Shown: positions 13,528 through 13,967 of the stretch, in pieces
Numbering within the stretch: the stretch's first letter is position 1
Layout of the letters: every line of letters starts with the position of its first letter
NCBI GenBank assembly: GCA_030668505.1
Contig: DAOUTV010000020.1
Span: 1 to 13,967, forward strand
Source: Desulfobacterales bacterium
GTDB lineage: Bacteria > Desulfobacterota > Desulfobacteria > Desulfobacterales > C00003060
Length of the DNA: 13,967 nucleotides
Reading direction: 5' to 3'
Notes under the pieces: generated by a model
The model's input: only the letters and a program-made list of their open reading frames with translations
Databases searched by the model: none
Told to the model about the DNA's origin: nothing
Program-made: the position numbers and the translations under genes

Positions 13528-13967
13528 TAGGGCTCAAGATTGCCAGACGGTATGCCAAGGCCCTGATGACCATTGGCAAGGAAGACGGGCAGGCAGAGAC
13601 GTACAAAGAAGAGTTGGGAGGGGTTGTAAAGCTCCTGGAAGAAAACAAGGAGCTGGAGCAAACGATTTCCAACCCATTGTATGATGCTGAAAGTCGTAAA
13701 AAGGTCTTAGAAGTGGTGGTAGAGCGCTTAGGTCTGTCGAGGGTCATGACGTCCTTCCTTCTCCTGTGCTTTGACAAGGGGAGGATCCAGTACTTGAATG
13801 ACATATATACGTTTTATGAGAAACTCACCGATGAACTCGCCAACATTGTCCGTGCGGACCTTGTGTCAGCCGTAGAACTCCCGGAGGAAAGCATTGCAAG
13901 GATCCGGGATGCGCTATCTGAAAAGACCGGCAAAGAGGTGCGGATGGACGTCAGTGTGGACCCGGCC
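13524..13967 (+). CDS. atpH: ATP synthase F1 subunit delta, 3' partial
   Basis: Delta caps the F1 head and binds the b stalk (the counterpart of mitochondrial OSCP). The frame from GTG 13524 is open to the right edge, giving 148 residues. It begins MIGLKIARRYAKALMTIG, the conserved delta N terminus with the R-R/K-YA-AL signature. The helical N-terminal domain follows (LEEN, ISNPLYDAESRKKVLE), then FLLLCFDKGRIQYLNDIYTFYEKL. The C-terminal part reads VRADLVSAVELPEE and ends at VRMDVSVDPA, just before the usual L-I-G-G motif. About 30 residues are therefore missing beyond the window. The start overlaps the atpF stop (GTGA), and an AAAGGTGG lies upstream. The likely next genes are atpA, atpG, atpD and atpC, from the usual order. 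Confidence 0.93.
   Translation, partial: MIGLKIARRYAKALMTIGKEDGQAETYKEELGGVVKLLEENKELEQTISNPLYDAESRKKVLEVVVERLGLSRVMTSFLLLCFDKGRIQYLNDIYTFYEKLTDELANIVRADLVSAVELPEESIARIRDALSEKTGKEVRMDVSVDPA

Overview
The window looks like a chromosomal segment of a Desulfobacterota (delta-proteobacterial) anaerobe. This is inferred from three things: ATP-dependent activase proteins of the benzoyl-CoA reductase / 2-hydroxyacyl-CoA dehydratase superfamily; an ATP synthase operon that starts with paired b' and b stalk subunits, the second with a signal peptide; and a mreBCD-mrdA-rodA-bactofilin block directly before that operon. No 16S or other marker is present, so the taxonomy stays an inference.

Layout. Positions 1-3679 (+) hold two adjacent genes for a large CoA-enzyme activase system; the first is cut by the left edge. 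Positions 3679-4095 hold no gene but are packed with inverted repeats: a 143-bp ungapped palindrome that starts at the stop codon of the second gene, a mirrored 7/8-mer array, and a cluster of hairpins including two covarying copies. A Ca2+/Na+ exchanger gene (4096-5025, -) converges on this region. Positions 5026-5357 are non-coding with inverted heptamer arrays. A family 2 glycosyltransferase gene (5358-6269, -) follows. It is divergent from the cell-shape operon, and the 217-bp gap holds a candidate promoter and a possible leader pseudoknot.

Positions 6487-12357 (+) encode the rod-shape (elongasome) machinery: mreB, mreC, mreD, mrdA (PBP2) and rodA, followed by a bactofilin gene. mreC/mreD and mreD/mrdA overlap. 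An octamer repeat array occupies the mrdA-rodA junction, supplies the last codons of mrdA and replaces the expected ribosome-binding site of rodA. Positions 12392-12421 hold a strong-looking promoter overlapped by an inverted repeat. It drives the ATP synthase genes for b' (12497), b (12925) and delta (13524, cut by the right edge), each overlapping the next by 4 bases.

How the genes work together. MreB filaments with MreC/MreD position the RodA glycosyltransferase and PBP2 transpeptidase for side-wall peptidoglycan synthesis, and bactofilin is a second, nucleotide-independent cytoskeletal polymer. The ATP synthase genes encode the peripheral stalk. The activase pair probably feeds ATP-driven low-potential electrons to an unidentified partner enzyme.

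The genes belong to known families. The most unusual content is in the spacers: several different repeat structures built on inverted symmetry, three of which share one architecture (short 7-8 bp tandem units arranged as opposed arms).
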